Notes: generated from the sequence alone by a model not told the origin. Shown: positions 42,201-51,720, numbered from the stretch's first letter. The stretch: 64,000 nt of DNA from JAOUGY01 sp963785075 (GCA_963785075.1 CAWATW010000010.1:124001-188000); one strand, 5' to 3'. Program-made: numbers and translations.

Positions 42201-42665
42201 GTCCGAATCGAGCTGCCGATCGACGCCCACCTTCCCGACGACTACGTCGAGGAGCAGCAGCTGCGGCTCGAGGCGTACCGGCGACTTGCGTTGGCGACGA
42301 CCCACCAGGAGGTGGATGACGTGGCTGCCGAGTGGTTGGACCGCTTCGGCGACCTACCAGAGCCCGCACAGTCCCTCGTCGACATCGCCCACCTCAGAGT
42401 CGAGGCGCTGAGGATCGGGCTCGCCGAGGTCGTCAAACTCCATCACGAGGTCCGGCTCGGGCCGGTCGACCTCTCCCAGTCCCAGGAGATCCGCCTCCAG
42501 CGCCTGGCCCGCAACGCCGTGCTCCGAGCCGCCGAAGGAGTGATCTTCCTCCCGGCCCCCGACCCGATCCTCCCCGGACTCCTCCACTTCTTGGAGGAGA
42601 TGTGGCCCGAGAAGAGCACGACCTCGCAAGGTCAGTTGGGGGTCGCGCCTCAGGGTACGACGTAG
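39252..42665 (+). CDS. mfd: Transcription-repair coupling factor
   Basis: 1137-residue Mfd, which removes RNA polymerase stalled at DNA lesions and recruits UvrA. The N-terminal UvrB-homology part includes VEARGEFAVRGGIVDVYPAQ. The RNAP-interaction (CarD-like) domain starts around 465 (DLRPGDHVVHYKHGIGRFEG). The RecG-like motor has Walker A DRLVFGDVGFGKTEIALRA (near 610), LLVIDEEQRFGVSAKDKIKA (near 712) and TIIESGLDLPQVNTLVVERA. The C-terminal TRCF domain is present from about 980. ATG at 39252 is preferred; TACGAT lies nine bases upstream. Starts the conserved mfd-mazG-eno block. Confidence 0.97.
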   Translation: MPAPLEALVVAWKARHFPPLPGRWVVAPGARAYALAGLAHTVSGPLFVVVSGERDAEDLAEDVALFTTQSVLMPAWETLPFEHLSPNAATMARRARARHRLQTGGRGTIVVASVRAAVQRLSPSDPDPLVFEKGKEFEISELTRRLAAFGYQRTDRVEARGEFAVRGGIVDVYPAQDDDPVRIDFWGDEVEDLRVFGVVDQRSADPVQVVEAFPAREFRPSSGPVVDRAKELLTSDPWNASVWDRLVDGNHFSGMESWMPWLADERTIFSDVSEDTTVVVVDPVRSRDRSRDLQKEEGDLAEALAPSWGEGAPEAGAHPSLFLDLEQALSRRPTVEMPAVAASPADEVLPVRGLDATVGDAESVASALRRLEQSGVTAVVAMDGAGAADRVARLLAEADLPIPRLDELEEIRTAVVPVGIHHGFVLPEVGVAVLGEQEIAGRRRAHRRTGSRRSAATGAEYRDLRPGDHVVHYKHGIGRFEGLVSRTMAGVERDYLIVAYAGADRLYVPTDQLAAVTKYTGGDSPRVSRMGGKDWADTKARVRKAVAAVAEEVVRLHRLRARATGHPYDPDTPWQREMEASFPFEETPDQLTAIGDVKADMESELPMDRLVFGDVGFGKTEIALRAAFKAAASGKQVAVLCPTTLLAQQHHVTFSERFAPYPIRVEVLSRFLTAKESKAVVVGLATGEVDVVIGTHRLLSDDIRFKDLGLLVIDEEQRFGVSAKDKIKALKIGVDVLTLTATPIPRTLEMALTGIREVSHIRTAPVDRHPILTYVGPYDDQTVAAAIRREMLREGQIFYVHNRVQSIERAVARLRDLVPDARYVVAHGQMSEGQLEQVMLDFWNREYDVMVATTIIESGLDLPQVNTLVVERADLLGLAQLYQLRGRVGRSDQRAYAYLFHPPEQSLTEEAHRRLEAVGEAVDLGSGFQLAMKDLEIRGAGSVLGEVQSGHVSAVGFDLYAELVAEAVEKLEGRRLVDETPAEVRIELPIDAHLPDDYVEEQQLRLEAYRRLALATTHQEVDDVAAEWLDRFGDLPEPAQSLVDIAHLRVEALRIGLAEVVKLHHEVRLGPVDLSQSQEIRLQRLARNAVLRAAEGVIFLPAPDPILPGLLHFLEEMWPEKSTTSQGQLGVAPQGTT

Positions 42666-42671
42666 AACGTT
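42660..42671 (+). repeat. 12-bp element repeated in inverted orientation at 45210-45221
   Basis: ACGTAGAACGTT here, straddling the mfd stop codon (TAG); the reverse complement AACGTTCTACGT straddles the mazG stop at 45210-45221. The two copies flank the ppiase-mazG pair. Confidence 0.5.
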
Positions 42672-42711
42672 CAACGGAGCGAGCGTTTCGTTTCGCGAGG
42701 TGGCATCCGAT

Positions 42712-42739
42712 CTTTGTACTTTGTACTTTGTACTTCGTA
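42712..42739 (+). repeat. Four tandem 7-bp repeats (CTTTGTA)
   Basis: Three exact CTTTGTA units and a fourth with one change (CTTCGTA) in the gap between mfd and the isomerase gene. Too short and without spacers for CRISPR; a slippage-type repeat. Confidence 0.8.
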
Positions 42740-42827
42740 CCTCGTCGGTTGCCTGAGCGGTCGATGGCCGAGTTGAGCCGCCGACCATGTACCATGTCGA
42801 TCTCCTTCCCCCTACCGAGGTTCCCTC

Positions 42828-43796
42828 GTGAAGAACGCATTTCGCTTGTCACTCGTGATGTCCGTGCTGCTCGCCGCCTGCGGCGGCGCTGCAGCTGCCG
42901 ACAGCGTCGCCGCCACCGTCAACGGAGAGGACATCACTGTTGCCGATGTCATGGCGTTGACCCCGGAGCAGGAGGACTCGGTGATCGCCACCGACGCGTT
43001 CCGCACCCAGCTCAACGGTGTCATCATCTCGCTCGCCGTGCTCGATGCTGCCGAGGAGCAGTACGGCCTCACCGCCACAGAGGAAGAGATCCAGACCCAA
43101 TACGACGAGTTCAAGACGCAGCTGGAGGCCACGGCCGAGACCTACGAGGACGCGCTCCTGGCCAACAACATCACCGACCTCCGCGTTCGTCAAGCCGCCG
43201 AAGAGCAGGTCGTGGCCGAGGCGCTCAGAGAGCGTCTCGCCGAGGAGGCGCCGGGGGTCGACGACGCCGACGTGGATCTCGAATTCGAGAACAACGACAA
43301 CCTCTACCGCAACGCCTGCATCAAGCACATCCTGCTCGAATCCGAGGACGAGGCGCTCACCGTCAAGCAGCAACTGGACGACGGCGAGGACTTCGCCGAA
43401 CTGGCCGGAGAGTTCTCGATAGAGCCCCAGGCGGCGGAGACAGGCGGCGATCTGGGCTGCTCGAACCTCGCCCGCTATGTCGAAGAGTTCGCCGACGGCG
43501 CCATGGCGGCCGAAGTCGGCGTCGTCTCGGATCCTGTCGAGTCCGAGTTCGGCTGGCATCTGATCCTGGTCGACTCGATCGACGACGACGAGACGGTGAT
43601 GGAGACCATCAGGACTCAGCTCGCATCGACCGGTGAGAGCCAGTTCTTCCAGGATTGGATCAATGAGGCGCTCGCTGCTGCCGAGGTGACGGTCGACGAG
43701 CAATACGGAACCTGGGTCACCGACCCGCAGCCAGGTCTTGTTGCACCGGTCGACGAGTCCGATACCGCCGATACCACTGCCACCACTGCCGGATGA
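42828..43796 (+). CDS. SurA/PrsA-like peptidyl-prolyl isomerase lipoprotein
   Basis: 322-residue extracytoplasmic foldase. Lipoprotein signal (MSVLLAACGG), SurA-N-like helical region (about 28-150: ATVNGEDITVADVMALT onwards) and a parvulin rotamase domain (about 160-260: ACIKHILLESEDEALTVKQQ, ETGGDLGCSNLARYVEEFAD and SEFGWHLILVDSI). The tail is Asp/Thr-rich. In other actinobacteria a comparable lipoprotein gene lies near mazG and eno. GTG start; its stop overlaps mazG (ATGA). Confidence 0.9.
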   Translation: MKNAFRLSLVMSVLLAACGGAAAADSVAATVNGEDITVADVMALTPEQEDSVIATDAFRTQLNGVIISLAVLDAAEEQYGLTATEEEIQTQYDEFKTQLEATAETYEDALLANNITDLRVRQAAEEQVVAEALRERLAEEAPGVDDADVDLEFENNDNLYRNACIKHILLESEDEALTVKQQLDDGEDFAELAGEFSIEPQAAETGGDLGCSNLARYVEEFADGAMAAEVGVVSDPVESEFGWHLILVDSIDDDETVMETIRTQLASTGESQFFQDWINEALAAAEVTVDEQYGTWVTDPQPGLVAPVDESDTADTTATTAG

Positions 43797-45223
43797 TCCA
43801 CATCGTCGGTCTGGGACCGGGGGATTGGGACCGCACCGATCCTCGGACCCGGGACACCTTGCTCGATCCCTCTGCCTCCGTGGTGGTGAGGACGAGTTCA
43901 CACCCTGCCGCAGCCACCCTCGGGTCGCTGCGGCAGGTGTCGTTCTGCGACGACCTCTATGAGGCTTCGGAACGGTTCGGCGAGGTCTACGACGCCATCG
44001 CCGAACGCGTGCTGACAGCGGCCGCATCCGGTGAAGTGGTCTATGCCGTGCCTGGCAGTCCGAGGGTGGGGGAGTTCGCGGTGCGAACCATCGAGAAAGC
44101 GTGTGCCGCAGCCGGGCTGCCGGTGACCGTTCACGCCGCCGAGTCGTTCCTCGACGCCGTGTTCTCCGAGCTCGGTGTCGATCCGCTCGAAACGGGAGTC
44201 AAGCTCCTCGACGGCCACGATCTACCCGATCCTCTGGTGTTCGACGTGCCGACTGTGATCGGGCACGTGGGTCTGCCCGAGATCCTCGCGGATGTCCTCG
44301 TGCAGGTCGACCGGGTGATCCCCGACGACCAAGAGATCTGTGTGCTTGTAGGGCTCGGGGCCCCGGATGCGCAGATCGTGTGGGGACTCCCCGAAGCGCT
44401 GGGCGCCGACCTGGCCGGTGGGCGCACCTCGGTGTTCGTGCCTGCCGTGTCGGGAGGTTTGGTCGGGGTGGTTCATGCCATGGAGCGTCTGCGAGCCGAG
44501 TGCCCGTGGGATCGCAGGCAGACCCACCTGAGCCTGGTTCGGTATCTGCTGGAGGAGACTCATGAGCTGATCGAAGCGCTCACCGCCTTGCCGTCCGACG
44601 AGGTCGATTTCGGCGCATACGCCGACGTGGAAGAGGAACTCGGAGACGTGTTGCTCCAGGTGCTGTTCCATGCGGCGATCGCGTCGGAGACGGGAGCGTT
44701 CGACATCTCAGACGTGGCCGAGCAACTACGGCGCAAGCTCGTTCGACGCCACCCGCACGTGTTCGCCGACGTCGAAGCAAACGACGCCGAAACAGTCAAG
44801 GCGAATTGGGACCTCATCAAAGCCGACGAGAAGGGCGGGGCGCCGGCCGCCGACTCGGTGATCGGTGGCGTGCCGACCAGTCTGCCCGGGTTGGCCCGGG
44901 CGTTCGAGGTCCAGCGCAGGGCGGCAACGGTCGGCTTCGATTGGCCTTCGGTCGAGCCGGTCATCGACAAGCTCGATGAGGAGGCCGCCGAGCTCAGGGC
45001 CGCCCTGGGCGATGCCGACCGTGCACTCCACGAGCTGGGTGATGTGTTGTTCACCATCGTCAACGTCGCCCGGCACCTCGACCTCGACGCAGAGGTTGCG
45101 GTCAGACACGCCGTACAGCGTTTCGAGTCCCGCTTCCGAGCGATGGAGGCGTTGGGTCCGATGGACCGTCTCACGCCGGAAGAGTTCGATGCTCGGTGGG
45201 AGGACGTCAAACGTTCTACGTAG
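43793..45223 (+). CDS. mazG: MazG nucleotide pyrophosphohydrolase fused to tetrapyrrole-methylase-like domain (YabN type)
   Basis: 476 residues. N-terminal SAM-type tetrapyrrole-methylase-like domain (about 1-215: IHIVGLGPGDWDRTD, VVYAVPGSPRVGE), then MazG domains: LRAECPWDRRQTHLSLVRYL and LEETHELIEALTALPSDEVD with EEELGDVLLQVLFHAAIA (metal Glu/Asp sites), and a second copy LDEEAAELRAALGDADRALH with ELGDVLFTIVNVARHL. Hydrolyses non-canonical or excess NTPs. This is the YabN fusion architecture. Overlaps the isomerase gene by 4 bases. Confidence 0.93.
   Translation: MIHIVGLGPGDWDRTDPRTRDTLLDPSASVVVRTSSHPAAATLGSLRQVSFCDDLYEASERFGEVYDAIAERVLTAAASGEVVYAVPGSPRVGEFAVRTIEKACAAAGLPVTVHAAESFLDAVFSELGVDPLETGVKLLDGHDLPDPLVFDVPTVIGHVGLPEILADVLVQVDRVIPDDQEICVLVGLGAPDAQIVWGLPEALGADLAGGRTSVFVPAVSGGLVGVVHAMERLRAECPWDRRQTHLSLVRYLLEETHELIEALTALPSDEVDFGAYADVEEELGDVLLQVLFHAAIASETGAFDISDVAEQLRRKLVRRHPHVFADVEANDAETVKANWDLIKADEKGGAPAADSVIGGVPTSLPGLARAFEVQRRAATVGFDWPSVEPVIDKLDEEAAELRAALGDADRALHELGDVLFTIVNVARHLDLDAEVAVRHAVQRFESRFRAMEALGPMDRLTPEEFDARWEDVKRST
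45210..45221 (-). repeat. Inverted copy of the 12-bp element at 42660-42671
   Basis: AACGTTCTACGT, ending at the mazG stop codon, followed by further TACGTA-like words (TAGTACGTATTACGT). Confidence 0.5.
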
Positions 45224-45273
45224 TACGTATTACGTCGCGCGCCATCGATCCAGGCACGGGAGCGGAGTCGTTC

Positions 45274-45306
45274 CATTCGAATCGCGCGGGGCGCGCGATT
45301 CGAATG
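45274..45306. repeat. Perfect 15-bp inverted repeat between mazG and eno
   Basis: CATTCGAATCGCGCG, GGG loop, CGCGCGATTCGAATG. No T tract follows. It could fold in the mazG message end or in the eno leader; also possible as a DNA palindrome bound by a regulator. Confidence 0.6.
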
Positions 45307-45364
45307 CGCTCCGCGCGCGTGAGATTCGTCTATCGTTCGCACGACATCAAAAAGGAGGGCTCGA

Positions 45365-46644
<1,280 letters not shown>

Positions 46645-46648
<4 letters not shown>

Positions 46649-47076
46649 CATTGATACGCCGCCCGCTCATGGTGCTGGCACCTGCCGTGCTGCTCGTAGT
46701 GGCGCTCGCTCTTGCCACCAACGTTCTCCCACTCCGTCAGATCGTGGCGCAACAACAGGAGATCGCGGCCACTCGCGGGACCCTCGATCAACTCATGGAA
46801 GACAATGCCGTCCTCGACGCGCAGGTGTCCGCCCTCGACACGCCGATCGAGGTGGAGCGCATCGCCCGTGAAGAGTTGGGCTACGTGAGGCCGGGCGAGA
46901 CTGCCTATGTGGTGATGGACCCGACCCCGGCCGAGCGTCCGAAGAACGGGGCGGCGGCGCAAACGGATGCCGCCGATCGAGCGGGTGCCGCATCGGCCTC
47001 CGACACAGACTCCAGGGGACTCGTGGCGCGGGTTTGGGACTTTGTGACCGGGCGTGACCTCGCCGGCGGCGGGTGA
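46645..47076 (+). CDS. divIC: FtsB/DivIC-type septum formation initiator
   Basis: 143 residues: one membrane helix (about 8-27, MVLAPAVLLVVALALATNVL), an extracytoplasmic coiled coil (about 30-65, RQIVAQQQEIAATRGTLDQL) and the conserved IEVERIAREELGYVRPGET, diagnostic for DivIC/FtsB. Recruits and stabilises the FtsQ-FtsL divisome complex. GTG start overlaps the eno stop and has AGGAG upstream. The C-terminal 60 residues are Ala/Asp-rich. Confidence 0.92.
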
Positions 47077-47582
47077 CCGACAGGCACATACTCGAAGCCC
47101 AAATCGGGCGTCCGCTTCGAGCCGACTCGCAAGTGGTCGCCCGGTGCCACTTGGGTCTTCCCGTGGTGGCGGAGGTGCCGCCGTTCCTCGAAGACGGAAC
47201 GCCGTTCCCGACCAGTTACTGGCTCAGCTGCCCGCTGGCGTCGACCCGGATCGGCAGACTCGAGTCGATCGGCGGGGTCCGCCGCATCGAGCGGTGGATC
47301 GGTGCGGACACCGAACGTATGGCGATGCTCGAGGCGGATCACGCTCGGTACGCAGCGGACCGCGATGCAAGATCGTCGCCGGATCGAGAACCCAGACCAA
47401 CCGGTGGTGTGGCGGGCGCTCGGGCCGGGGTGAAATGTCTTCACGCCCACTACGCCGATCATGCCGCCGGGAACCACAATGTGGTGGGCGCACTCGTCGC
47501 TCCCTGGGTGGAGCCGCTCGACTGCAAGGAGCCGTGCGTGATCGATGGAGCCCGCAACCCGCGATGGCGTGAGCCCAAATAG
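47073..47582 (+). CDS. DUF501 protein
   Basis: 169-residue conserved actinobacterial protein. Starts with the GRPLRADSQVVARCHLGLPV segment and contains PFPTSYWLSCPLASTRIGRL and GVKCLHAHYADHAAGNHNVV with conserved Cys/His (KCLHAHYA) as in all DUF501 members; the Cys-His set suggests metal binding. Function unknown. Always found between divIC and ppx in this order in actinobacteria. GTG start overlaps divIC stop by 4 bases. Confidence 0.9.
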   Translation: MTDRHILEAQIGRPLRADSQVVARCHLGLPVVAEVPPFLEDGTPFPTSYWLSCPLASTRIGRLESIGGVRRIERWIGADTERMAMLEADHARYAADRDARSSPDREPRPTGGVAGARAGVKCLHAHYADHAAGNHNVVGALVAPWVEPLDCKEPCVIDGARNPRWREPK

Positions 47583-47598
47583 TGACCCAGGAGAAACC

Positions 47599-48480
47599 AT
47601 GAAGGCAGCGGTCGACATCGGCACGAATTCCATGCGTCTCCTCGTCGTGGACGATCAGGGGTTCGAACGAGGTCGCTGGGCGCGGGTGACAGGGCTCGGA
47701 AATGGCGTGGATGCGTCCGGGCGTCTCGCGGACGATGCCATCGAACGGACGGTGGCGGTTCTGGCCGAATACGGTCGAATCATGTCCGATGCAGGCGTGG
47801 ATGCGGCCAGGGCGGTCGCGACCTCCGCCAGCCGGGATGCCGAGAACCGTGAGGACTTCTTCGACCAGGCCGAACGGGCACTTGGTGTCCGACCCGATAT
47901 GATCCCTGGGACCGAAGAAGCCGCCCTCTCGTTCCATGGCGCCACCGCCGGCGCATCGGGCCGTCCCCCGTATCTGGTCGTCGACATCGGCGGCGGCTCC
48001 ACCGAATTCGTGTACGAGCGGTCCGGCGAGGTCGTCGCAACCTCGGTCGACATCGGATCGGTACGGCTCACAGACCGGATGCTGGCGGAACGCCCGGTGC
48101 CGTTCGACCGGTTCGAGGAGGCGTCCATCCACGTCGAGAAGGCCATCTCCGTGGTCGACATGCCGTCTGCGATCGGCACTTGCATCGGGGTTGCCGGAAC
48201 CTGGACGAGCCTCTCGGCCATCGCCCAGGAGCTGCCGGCGTACGACCGTGATCGTGTCCACGATTCGGTGGTCACCCGCACCCAGGTCGATCATGTGGCG
48301 ATGAAGCTTGCGACCATGTCGATCGAAGAGACCGCTGCCATCCCGGCTCTCGACCCCGCCCGTGCCCCGGTGATCCTCGCAGGCATCGTGGTGGCCCGCG
48401 AGGTCATGCGGTATCTCTCGTTGTCCGACGTGACCGTCTCCGAGCACGATCTGCTCGACGGGGTGGTGGCATCGCTCTGA
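47599..48480 (+). CDS. ppx: Exopolyphosphatase / guanosine pentaphosphate phosphohydrolase family protein
   Basis: 293-residue Ppx/GppA short form (mycobacterial Ppx1 type), N-terminal two domains only. ASKHA-fold motifs: VDIGTNSMRLLVVD, ATSASRDAENREDF, PGTEEAALSFHGAT, VVDIGGGSTEFVYERSGEV and VAGTWTSLSAI, with EHDLLDGVV at the end. Hydrolyses polyphosphate or (p)ppGpp-type substrates. The start ATG 47599 has AGGAG upstream; the open frame in front overlaps DUF501. Confidence 0.93.
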   Translation: MKAAVDIGTNSMRLLVVDDQGFERGRWARVTGLGNGVDASGRLADDAIERTVAVLAEYGRIMSDAGVDAARAVATSASRDAENREDFFDQAERALGVRPDMIPGTEEAALSFHGATAGASGRPPYLVVDIGGGSTEFVYERSGEVVATSVDIGSVRLTDRMLAERPVPFDRFEEASIHVEKAISVVDMPSAIGTCIGVAGTWTSLSAIAQELPAYDRDRVHDSVVTRTQVDHVAMKLATMSIEETAAIPALDPARAPVILAGIVVAREVMRYLSLSDVTVSEHDLLDGVVASL

Positions 48481-48500
48481 ATACACTCGTCGAGGTCACC

Positions 48501-48583
48501 GCCCGGGTGGCGAAAGGGCAGCCGCGGGGGTCTTAAACACCCCTGTCCGAAAGGACGTGTGGGTTCAAATCCCACCCCGGGCA
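48501..48583 (+). tRNA. tRNA-Leu (anticodon UAA)
   Basis: Acceptor stem GCCCGGG/CCCGGGC with A73; anticodon stem GGGGT/ACCCC and loop CTTAAAC (anticodon TAA); long class-II variable arm TGTCCGAAAGGACGT; T arm GTGGG-TTCAAAT-CCCAC. CCA is not encoded. Its 3' end is the attachment site of the adjacent genomic island. Confidence 0.93.
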
Positions 48584-48584
48584 C
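48564..48584 (+). other. Left attachment site (attL) in tRNA-Leu 3' end
   Basis: The tRNA 3' segment TTCAAATCCCACCCCGGGCAC recurs at 58021-58041 with one mismatch. Typical tyrosine-integrase target. Confidence 0.8.
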
Positions 48585-48646
48585 AACAAAAGACCAGGCA
48601 GCGGGTCTAAACCGTCTCGACAGATTGGCGCTTGGTCACAGAATGG

Positions 48647-49737
48647 TCACGAGCCGGGTCGAACACTCGCTTCTCGATGCACCAGGTCGGCCACCCGAGC
48701 CGCAGCGTCGTCGTCTAGGCCCTGTATGGCGTGGCTGTATACGTCGAGGGTGAAGGCGACGGAAGCGTGGCCCAGCCGTTCCGACACGACCTTGGGGTGG
48801 ACGCCTGCTTGCAGGGCCAGTGTGGCCCAGGTGTGGCGGGTGTCGTGGAACGTGATGCGGGTTGAGCCCCATCTGGCGACCCGGCGTTCGAATACTTTGG
48901 AGACGGCTTCCGGGTGATAGTGGACGCCGTCCGGCTTGGCGAAAAGCAGGTCGCCGTCGCGATACCCGTCACCCACCATGAGGCGTTCTTCGAGTTGGGC
49001 CTTTCGGTGCCGACGGAGCAGTGTGGCCGTTTCCGGATGGACGCCCACCTGTCGACGGCTACGGTCGGTCTCGAGGTCGGAGAACTCAGGTACATGGCGG
49101 ACGACCCTGAGTTGTCGCACCAACCGTAGACGCCCGGCTTCGAGGTCACAGTCTCGCCATCTCAGGCCGAGAACCTCTCCGCGCCGCATGCCGGTCATGA
49201 GCGCCACATGCCACACGACGTAGAGACGGTCGTTGCGGGTTGCGTCCAGGAATGCCGCAACCTCGCTGGCGGTCCAGGTAGTCATCTCGGCGGAGCGGCG
49301 TGTCCGCTTGGGGGCTGGGACGAGTGCGTAGTCAGCCACGTTGCGCACTACGGAACCCCGGCGCACCGCATCGACCAGAGCACGATGCAGTATCACATGG
49401 CAGTACTGGACTGTCCGGGCGCTCAGGCCACCCCGTCCGTCGCGACGGCCAGACTCGGCCAGCGTGGCGTACAGGTCTGACAGGTCGTCGGGCGTGAGGG
49501 CCTGGAGTGGAATGTCGCCGAGTGAAGGCAACAGATGGTTCTGGCGTTTCGCTCGTAGGTCTCCCACGTGCTTGGCTCGACGGTGCCTCGGATGGCAGGG
49601 AGCCATCGTTCCAAGTACTCCTGGACGGTTTGGCGACTTCGCTCGACGAACTCGCCTCTATCCACCCTGGCCTTCAGCCGGTCGAGGGCCTGCTGGGCGT
49701 CTCGCCGCGTACGGAACCCCCGTCGTCGCACATCATC
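48647..49737 (-). pseudogene. Tyrosine integrase, frameshifted and N-terminally truncated
   Basis: Phage-type integrase. The catalytic half is intact: ALMTGMRRGEVLGLRWRD (Arg), FHDTRHTWATLALQAG (His-x2-Arg) and LGHASVAFTLDVYSHA (His, Tyr). The N-terminal arm-binding and core-binding parts are read in another frame (RRRGFRTRRDAQQALDRLKA, then VQEYLERWLPAIRGTVEPST), with a single shift near 49565. Upstream the gene ends abruptly at the IS110 remnant, near 49737, so the first residues are lost. Position right beside tRNA-Leu identifies it as the island's own integrase. Confidence 0.8.
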
Positions 49738-50257
49738 TTGGGTTCGGTGGTTGACATCACCCGGTTCCCCACTGCTGGGCACTTCGCCTCCTACAACGCC
49801 ACCGCTCCCATCGAGGCGTCCTCGGGTGACAAGAAGAGACATCGGCTCAACCCGAGAGGGAACCGCAAACTCAATCATGTTCTCCACATCGCGGCGGTTT
49901 CCCAGCTCCGATACCCCGGCGAAGGCCGCACCTATTACGACAAGAAGATCGCCGAGGGCAAAACCACCAAAGAAGCGATCCGGGCGCTGAAACGCAGGAT
50001 CTCAGACGTCGTCTACCGGCGTCTCCTGGCCGACGCCAGACGCCGCCTCGGCTGAACGATCGGCGGGTCCGGGAGGACACCCAGGGACGACTCTGATTCC
50101 AGCGTGGCCGGCTCACACCCTGATACACCGGCGCTTCGGATAAGTCACTTCCCGGACCCAAGACCAAGCCTACGACCAACCCTGCCTCCAGGCACCAGGG
50201 CCAACCGGTCGCGTCCCAACCCCGGCCAAACATCGACTTGACACAAAGAGGCATCGA
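49735..50257 (+). mobile_element. IS110-family remnant (C-terminal transposase part)
   Basis: From 49735 the frame encodes the C-terminal IS116/IS110/IS902 domain (LGSVVDITRFPTAGHFASYN, APIEASSGDKKRHRLNPRGN, KLNHVLHIAAVSQLRYPGEG) to a stop at 50055. The N-terminal RuvC-like DEDD half is missing. About 200 bases of the IS 3' region follow, up to CTTGACACAAAGAGGCATC, a typical IS110 end. The coding frame upstream of 49735 is the antisense of the integrase and is not part of the IS. Confidence 0.75.
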
Positions 50258-50337
50258 TATCGAGTACTCGACGAGATGCGCCTTATCGTCCGGGATTTGG
50301 CGATCGGGGCGGATGGGAACGTGGGATGCTTCCGAGT

Positions 50338-51096
50338 ATGGCGGATCGCACAATTGCGGATTTCGGCGACGCGCTGGGGGTACGCCTGGCCGGTGTTGTT
50401 GGTCCGGCACTGGTGGGGGTGTACCTGCACGGGTCGGCGGCACTGGGTGGATTCCAACCAGGAGCGAGCGATCTCGACATCTTGGTAGTGGTCAACGGCC
50501 GGTGGCAGCCGGAAATGCGTGAGGGCGTCGTCCGGGTGCTGCAGGAGTCTCATGGGTCGTCGCCCGGTCGGGGTATTGAGGCGAGCGTGATCAGGGGCGA
50601 GGTCGCCCTGGCGGGTGGTCGCCGTATTGACTTCGAGGTGCATGTCAGCACCGATCCCATCGACCGCAAGGTGGTCATCGGCGGGCGCGATCCTGGCGAT
50701 CCCGATCTGATCTTGCACATGGCGGTGTGTCGCCAGTCCGCTATCGCCGTGCTCGGACCCGATCCGATGGTGGTCTTCGCCGAGGTCGACCCGACCCTGG
50801 TCATCAGCCAGATGATCGAAGATCTGGCCTGGGCACTCACCCAGGGTTCGGAAGCATATGCGGTGCTCAACGCCGGCCGGGCATGCTTCTATCTCGAACA
50901 CCGGATGTTCTGTTCCAAACTCGAAGTCGGCAGATGGGCACGAAACCGATTCGACGCCGTTCAGCTGATCGACAGGTCGCTGGCGGTACAGGAAGGCCGC
51001 GGCGACGACCAGCCCCCCTCACCACTCTGCCGAACCTTTGTCGCCGGAGTTGTCTCTGCGCTCACCACCGAGCTCAACAACCAGCGCAATGACTGA
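50338..51096 (+). CDS. AadA-like aminoglycoside nucleotidyltransferase
   Basis: 252 residues. Nucleotidyltransferase core GVYLHGSAALGGFQPGASDL DILVVV (GS-x-A ... DxD), followed by the AadA-type helical domain: VDPTLVISQMIEDLAWALTQ and AYAVLNAGRACFYLEHRMFC with SKLEVGRWA. This is the architecture of ANT(3'')/ANT(9) streptomycin-spectinomycin adenylyltransferases, but key residues for drug binding cannot be verified by eye, so the drug target is open. ATG at 50338. It is cargo of the tRNA-Leu island. Confidence 0.75.
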   Translation: MADRTIADFGDALGVRLAGVVGPALVGVYLHGSAALGGFQPGASDLDILVVVNGRWQPEMREGVVRVLQESHGSSPGRGIEASVIRGEVALAGGRRIDFEVHVSTDPIDRKVVIGGRDPGDPDLILHMAVCRQSAIAVLGPDPMVVFAEVDPTLVISQMIEDLAWALTQGSEAYAVLNAGRACFYLEHRMFCSKLEVGRWARNRFDAVQLIDRSLAVQEGRGDDQPPSPLCRTFVAGVVSALTTELNNQRND

Positions 51097-51366
51097 CGAC
51101 CGCACTCGTGGGTGCCACTCGGCGCTCTTCGGTCATGGGAGCGTTCTGGTCCGGTATCTGTTGATCGATGTGCGTCGGCGCCGGCTGTCGGGCGACTTGC
51201 GATCCTTGGGGCGAGCTCGACTGGTTGGATTCTGCCGAGTGGGGATCCCCGTGATCACCGATCCCCGGCGTGCCAGGCTTCGTGAAGGTAGTTGTCGATT
51301 TGGGCTGGACGTGCGCGTCATAGGGGTATCGGCGGCGGTAGCCGGCCATGGAAGAAGGAGATGGAT

Positions 51367-51720
51367 GTGAAGTACTTCGTTCTGCTCGCCGGATACGGTG
51401 AGATGCCTTCGTGGGATGAGCTGTCTGCTGAGGAGCAGGAGGCGGGGATGGCCAAGCACGTCGCTTTCGATGAGGCGTGCGCAGCCAGGCCAGGAGTGGA
51501 AATTGTGGGCGGGGAGGCGTTGGGGGACGGCTCGATGGCCACGACACTGCGCACTCGGGATCGCGAGATGACGGTCACCGATGGGCCGTTCGCCGAGGCA
51601 GCCGAACAGATCGGAGGGTATTACGTCGTCGATGCGCCCGACCTCGACACAATGATCGAGCTGTGCCGGATCCTGCCTGCCTATGACATCGACATCCGAC
51701 CGGTCCTTGACGCCCCCTGA
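51367..51720 (+). CDS. DGPF/YCII-domain protein
   Basis: 117 residues. KYFVLLAGYGE at the start and the hallmark TVTDGPFAEAAEQIGGYYVV identify the DGPF (YCII-related) family. Proteins of this kind are encoded next to ECF42 sigma factors and thought to take part in their signalling. GTG at 51367 is chosen because AAGGAG lies six bases upstream; ATG at 51361 abuts the AAGGAG. Overlaps the sigma-factor gene by 38 bases. Confidence 0.88.
   Translation: MKYFVLLAGYGEMPSWDELSAEEQEAGMAKHVAFDEACAARPGVEIVGGEALGDGSMATTLRTRDREMTVTDGPFAEAAEQIGGYYVVDAPDLDTMIELCRILPAYDIDIRPVLDAP

Noticed and set aside
40821..42305. 494-codon frame antisense to mfd
   Set aside because: Shadow of the helicase domain of mfd.
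42712..42739. CRISPR-like array
   Set aside because: Units are 7 bp in direct tandem with no spacers, and there are no cas genes.
45274..45306. Intrinsic terminator after mazG
   Set aside because: The stem is perfect but no T tract follows; kept only as an inverted repeat.
49507..49734. N-terminal 76 residues of the frame that ends in the IS110 transposase part
   Set aside because: This stretch is antisense to the integrase core-binding domain and has no transposase similarity.
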